DNA of 64,000 nucleotides. Source: Acorus gramineus. Its lineage: Eukaryota > Streptophyta > Magnoliopsida > Acorales > Acoraceae. The position numbers were made by a program, and so were the translations under genes. Below are positions 61,701-64,000 of the stretch, in pieces; within the stretch, counting starts at the first letter, position 1; each line of letters begins with the position of its first letter. The stretch covers positions 12,094,878-12,158,877 of the forward strand of contig CM060848.1 of the NCBI GenBank assembly GCA_030737835.1, in the 5' to 3' direction. The notes under the pieces are model-generated. The model was not told the origin of the DNA, made no database searches, and was given only the letters and a program-made list of their open reading frames with translations.

Positions 61701-62463
61701 TAATATTTTTTTTATCAAACATGTAAAAAAAAAAAAAGCAAACCTACAAAATGCGCGTGATAGTGCTCAAGTCTATCAACCAAATTCAAGTGGCGGAGCA
61801 ACTTTTATAAGAAGAAAATCAGATCGTGGAGGGGACGGAAATCCTGACCGTCCAACATTGACCCAGACCAGCTGTATTTCTGCCGCCTCCACTACGAATT
61901 TTCACTAAATTCCCAAAATACCCTCACCCAGCTTCCCAAATAAAATAAAAAAAAAAAACGGAGAAATAGAGAAACGCAGACTTACAGTTGGTGAATGGTT
62001 GTCGTGATGGAGAGGCGCATCGTAGTCACGGTTGGGATCACCACTTCGACGGTTCTGATGATGATGATGATGCGGGATGAGCTCCTCTTCGTTGCCGACG
62101 CTGACGCGAGAGACGTCCTTCTTGTTCTGCTTTCGCATCTCTCTCACCTTCGAAAAGTCCATCGAGTAGTCCGGGAACCCCTCCTTCGCGTCCCATCCCC
62201 CGAATGTCGGTACCGACATCCACGCACCTCCTCCTCCGTTGGCCTGAGATCACACGGTCACAACCAGATCAGGTGTTGCCTCTCACTCTATCGGACGGTT
62301 GTCATCCTTTTTAGGCCCAAAATTAAAAAAAAAAAAAAAAAAAACAGATCTTGCATCGATTTTCAGAAACCCAGATCGAAACAAAAGAAGAATTTGAAAA
62401 AAAAAAAAATTGGGGAGAATAGGAAATCGAACTCACCTCCTTGCGAGCTTCCATGGAATCCAT
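58705..62463 (-). CDS. NOI-domain (RIN4-like) small protein; 3 exons, 110 aa
   Basis: Exons in gene order: 62463-62437 (MDSMEARKE), 62243-61986 (86 codons) and 58752-58705 (ARRKILSYFNCCIKA plus stop). All borders are GT-AG, phase 0. The NOI core is SVPTFGGWDAKEGFPDYS, followed by a MDFSKVREMRKQNKKDVSRV helix. VPTFGGW fits the VPxFGxW site cut by the bacterial protease AvrRpt2 in RIN4-family proteins. A five-histidine run comes from a CAT/CAC microsatellite-like tract. The C-terminal NCC dipeptide fits the acylation site that anchors NOI proteins to the plasma membrane. These proteins act in immune signalling or secretion. Exons 1 and 3 are too short to stand out; exon 3 was found by scanning for the expected tail. 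Intron 2 (3.2 kb) is full of SINEs and a hAT element. Confidence 0.85.
59181..59810. mobile_element. hAT-like element in the NOI gene intron 2
   Basis: Ends TAGGGGCAGATCC and GGACCCGCCCCTG are imperfect inverted partners of the AGGGGCGGATCC type. Flanks GACAGTGG (59173-59180) and GACAGTAG (59811-59818) are an 8-bp duplication with one mismatch. The AT-rich core contains repeated TTTTTCTAACAAAA motifs. A diverged inverted relative lies at about 61345-61720. Confidence 0.65.
59873..60067 (+). mobile_element. tRNA-derived SINE
   Basis: A-box-like TGGCGAGGTGGTGAAG at ~59889, B-box-like GGTTCAATCC at ~59930, and an A-rich tail. Flanked by the perfect 10-bp duplication ATTAGATTTC (59863-59872 and 60068-60077). 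In the NOI intron, antisense to the gene. Confidence 0.8.
60181..60202 (+). repeat. (TG)n microsatellite
   Basis: Eleven uninterrupted TG units. Confidence 0.95.
60330..60513 (-). mobile_element. tRNA-derived SINE, inverted relative to the previous one
   Basis: The reverse complement has GGTGAAGACACCCTCC, GGTTTAATCCTTG (diverged B box), TATCCCTATGGGATATGA, GTATCAGCCCCTTGTG and an A-rich tail, matching the SINE at 59873-60067 block by block. Confidence 0.75.
61345..61720 (-). repeat. Diverged inverted relative of the hAT-like element
   Basis: Shares inverted GTTTTTCTAACAAAA-type, CATATGTAAAAGG, AGGAATGTTGATTTA-like and ATTTGACTACCAAAAT-like blocks with 59200-59790. Ends are too eroded to define. 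Confidence 0.45.
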
Positions 62464-62563
62464 ACGAATATAATTATATTTTTAAAATAATAATATTCAG
62501 AGAAAGTTTGAAAGAGGGGAAGAACGGTTGAGAGAGAACAATAAACTTGGCCGGGTTTTTTTG

Positions 62564-62572
62564 TTTTTATAG
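62564..62572 (-). promoter_or_regulatory. TATA box of the NOI gene
   Basis: CTATAAAAA on the minus strand, about 100 bp before the start codon at 62463. Confidence 0.55.
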
Positions 62573-62599
62573 AAGTGGTACGTTCAAAACTGGGCTTAT

Positions 62600-63489
62600 T
62601 GTTCAAACTATTTACGGGAATGCCATCTCCGCCAGCGGGAATCCCGAATGCGTGTGTATTTCGTCGTGTTTTGCTGGCAAGTTTTTCATTTTTGTGATAA
62701 AAAAAAAAAAGTTGTTCCGTCTAGACTTATTTTCAGTTTTACTTTCAATCCTATATGATTTTTATTAAAAAAAGTTTTATATTTTTTATAAATATATTTA
62801 TATAATTTATTAAAATATATATTTTATTTTTTATAAAAAGATGTATACTATTAAATCATTAGATAAAATATATTATTTTTAAAAAATTCAAAACACATAA
62901 AAATTGAATTTGAGACTAAAAATAAAAATGAATGTAACATTAAAAAAAAAATTGAAATCCGGCTCACCGTGCCATGTGAGACTAACTTCGCTGGTCATGT
63001 TGGTTTTTTTTTCAATTTTTATATAGAAGACACTGATCCCACGTCATGTACCACACCAAATACAATTTTATAAGCAGTTAGTATATGTTTTAAATTTTTT
63101 TTTAAATAGAAAAGCTCGTCTATATTTAAAAATAACAATAATGTTGGGATATAGATGATTAGTCTTTATATATTTTCTAATAAAATGGATTTGATAGAAT
63201 TATTATTTAATTACATTTATTTGTCATTATTTTGGTAACATTAATAATATTTAATATTGAAGTAAATGATATATTCAATTTAGATAAAATTATTTGAAAA
63301 GTAAAATAGAGATGAAGATTGGGTATTGCATTGGAGTAATATTTGATATGATACTCCGAATTGTAGTTAGTACTCTAAAACAGGATACTCACTCTTATGT
63401 ATGCATGGAACTGATGGGGGTGCGGATGTGAGTGAGTTTTATGTCTATGCTTAAACAAATGGCAATTACATATTTTTAAATGAATTTCA
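62600..63489. other. AT-rich upstream DNA of the NOI gene
   Basis: No gene, RNA gene or defined repeat recognised. Confidence 0.45.
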
Positions 63490-64000
63490 TGTATAGGTAT
63501 ATGTAGAGGTAAAAAGCCGCACCATGACACATGTCAGGCCAGGACTAACGTGTCATAGCAAGACGGATATAGGTCATGCGTGGGACCCATAAATCTGAGT
63601 CCAGATTCTTAGCCATGATGACATTCCTAAATGCGTTGGCATAACTAGATCCAGGGTCTAGTCGGCCAGTCAAAGCATCTCGTAAAAGAATATCACCTCG
63701 AGTAGTTAAGGCACGACCAGACTAAAGGTTTGGTTGGACAACCTTACTCCTCGCGTACGAGTAGGAAAGACACGACCAAACAAAAGGTTAGATCGGGCGA
63801 TCTTCCATCTCGCAGATGTACTCGAAAGACGTAACAGATAAACGAGTAGGTCAAGAGGCCCCGAGCAGATTGGAGAAACGGTCAGAAGACCATCAACGCC
63901 TGTAATTACCAAGTTAGCAATTAAGGCCCACTACCTATGAAACGTGGGTAATCAAGGGTCCGACGTGGAGCGTAAACATGGGGAACGTTTCCCTGGAAAA
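63490..64000. mobile_element. Probable LTR fragment (fossil), cut by the window edge
   Basis: An abrupt change at ~63495 from AT-rich DNA to sequence with balanced composition and repeated GACGAC-CAAAGGTT-type motifs (ACGACCAGACTAAAGGTTTG, ACGACCAAACAAAAGGTTAG). Composition and motif style resemble the LTR at 49532-50369, without clear alignment. The right end lies outside the window. No coding domain seen. Family undetermined. Confidence 0.35.

Noticed and set aside
63706-63912. 68-aa minus-strand frame
   Set aside because: Lies in the probable LTR fragment and has no domain.
1-64000. CRISPR arrays, rRNA or complete tRNA genes, bacterial-type operons
   Set aside because: None seen. tRNA-like boxes occur only in SINE contexts, and the tandem repeats lack regular unique spacers.

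Overview
This is nuclear DNA of a flowering plant. Long genes are split by AT-rich GT-AG introns, exons are moderately GC-rich, and the gene families are plant-type: a plastid-type ABC1K kinase, plant beta-xylosidases and a NOI/RIN4-like protein. The rest is dense in short DNA transposons, SINEs and LINE relics. The GC-rich first exon of the kinase gene hints at a monocot, but the sequence does not settle the lineage.

Five intact host genes could be rebuilt exon by exon. (1) 3561-22562 (+): an ABC1/UbiB-family atypical kinase, 21 exons, 714 aa. Its introns hold LINE relics and a nested transposon pair. (2) and (3) 24622-27595 (-) and 36168-39444 (-): two tandem glycoside hydrolase family 3 beta-xylosidase genes (BXL4-like), called BXL-A and BXL-B here, 7 exons and 771/772 aa. 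(4) 54195-57877 (+): a third paralog, BXL-C, 770 aa, divergent from BXL-B. (5) 58705-62463 (-): a three-exon, 110-aa NOI-domain protein, convergent with BXL-C; its first and last exons are very short. The three xylosidases share exon structure and a TATA-box promoter. BXL-A is a mosaic: its 5' half resembles BXL-B and its 3' half resembles BXL-C.

The space between genes is mostly mobile DNA. 1-3500: several MITE-like and hAT-like elements. 23.2-24.6 kb and 27.9-31.1 kb: a rearranged zone with a complete 920-bp hAT-type element (8-bp target duplication, and a matching empty site upstream of BXL-B), broken relatives of it, LINE tails, SINEs, and an inverted, apparently identical copy of the BXL-A 3' end. 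31.2-35.7 kb: a LINE ORF1 relic split by a Mutator-like cluster. 41.0-44.7 kb: a MITE, a palindromic element carrying an exon-like piece in both arms, and a foldback element with another nested in it. 45.9-50.9 kb: a candidate 5-kb PIF/Harbinger-like element holding a solo LTR. The window ends in a probable LTR fragment.

Functionally, the BXL proteins should be secreted to the cell wall and trim xylose or arabinose from hemicellulose. The ABC1K protein should act in the plastid. The NOI protein should sit at the plasma membrane. No operon-like link between them is expected. Exon borders are hand-called from splice signals, reading phase and paralog agreement; no transcript evidence was available.
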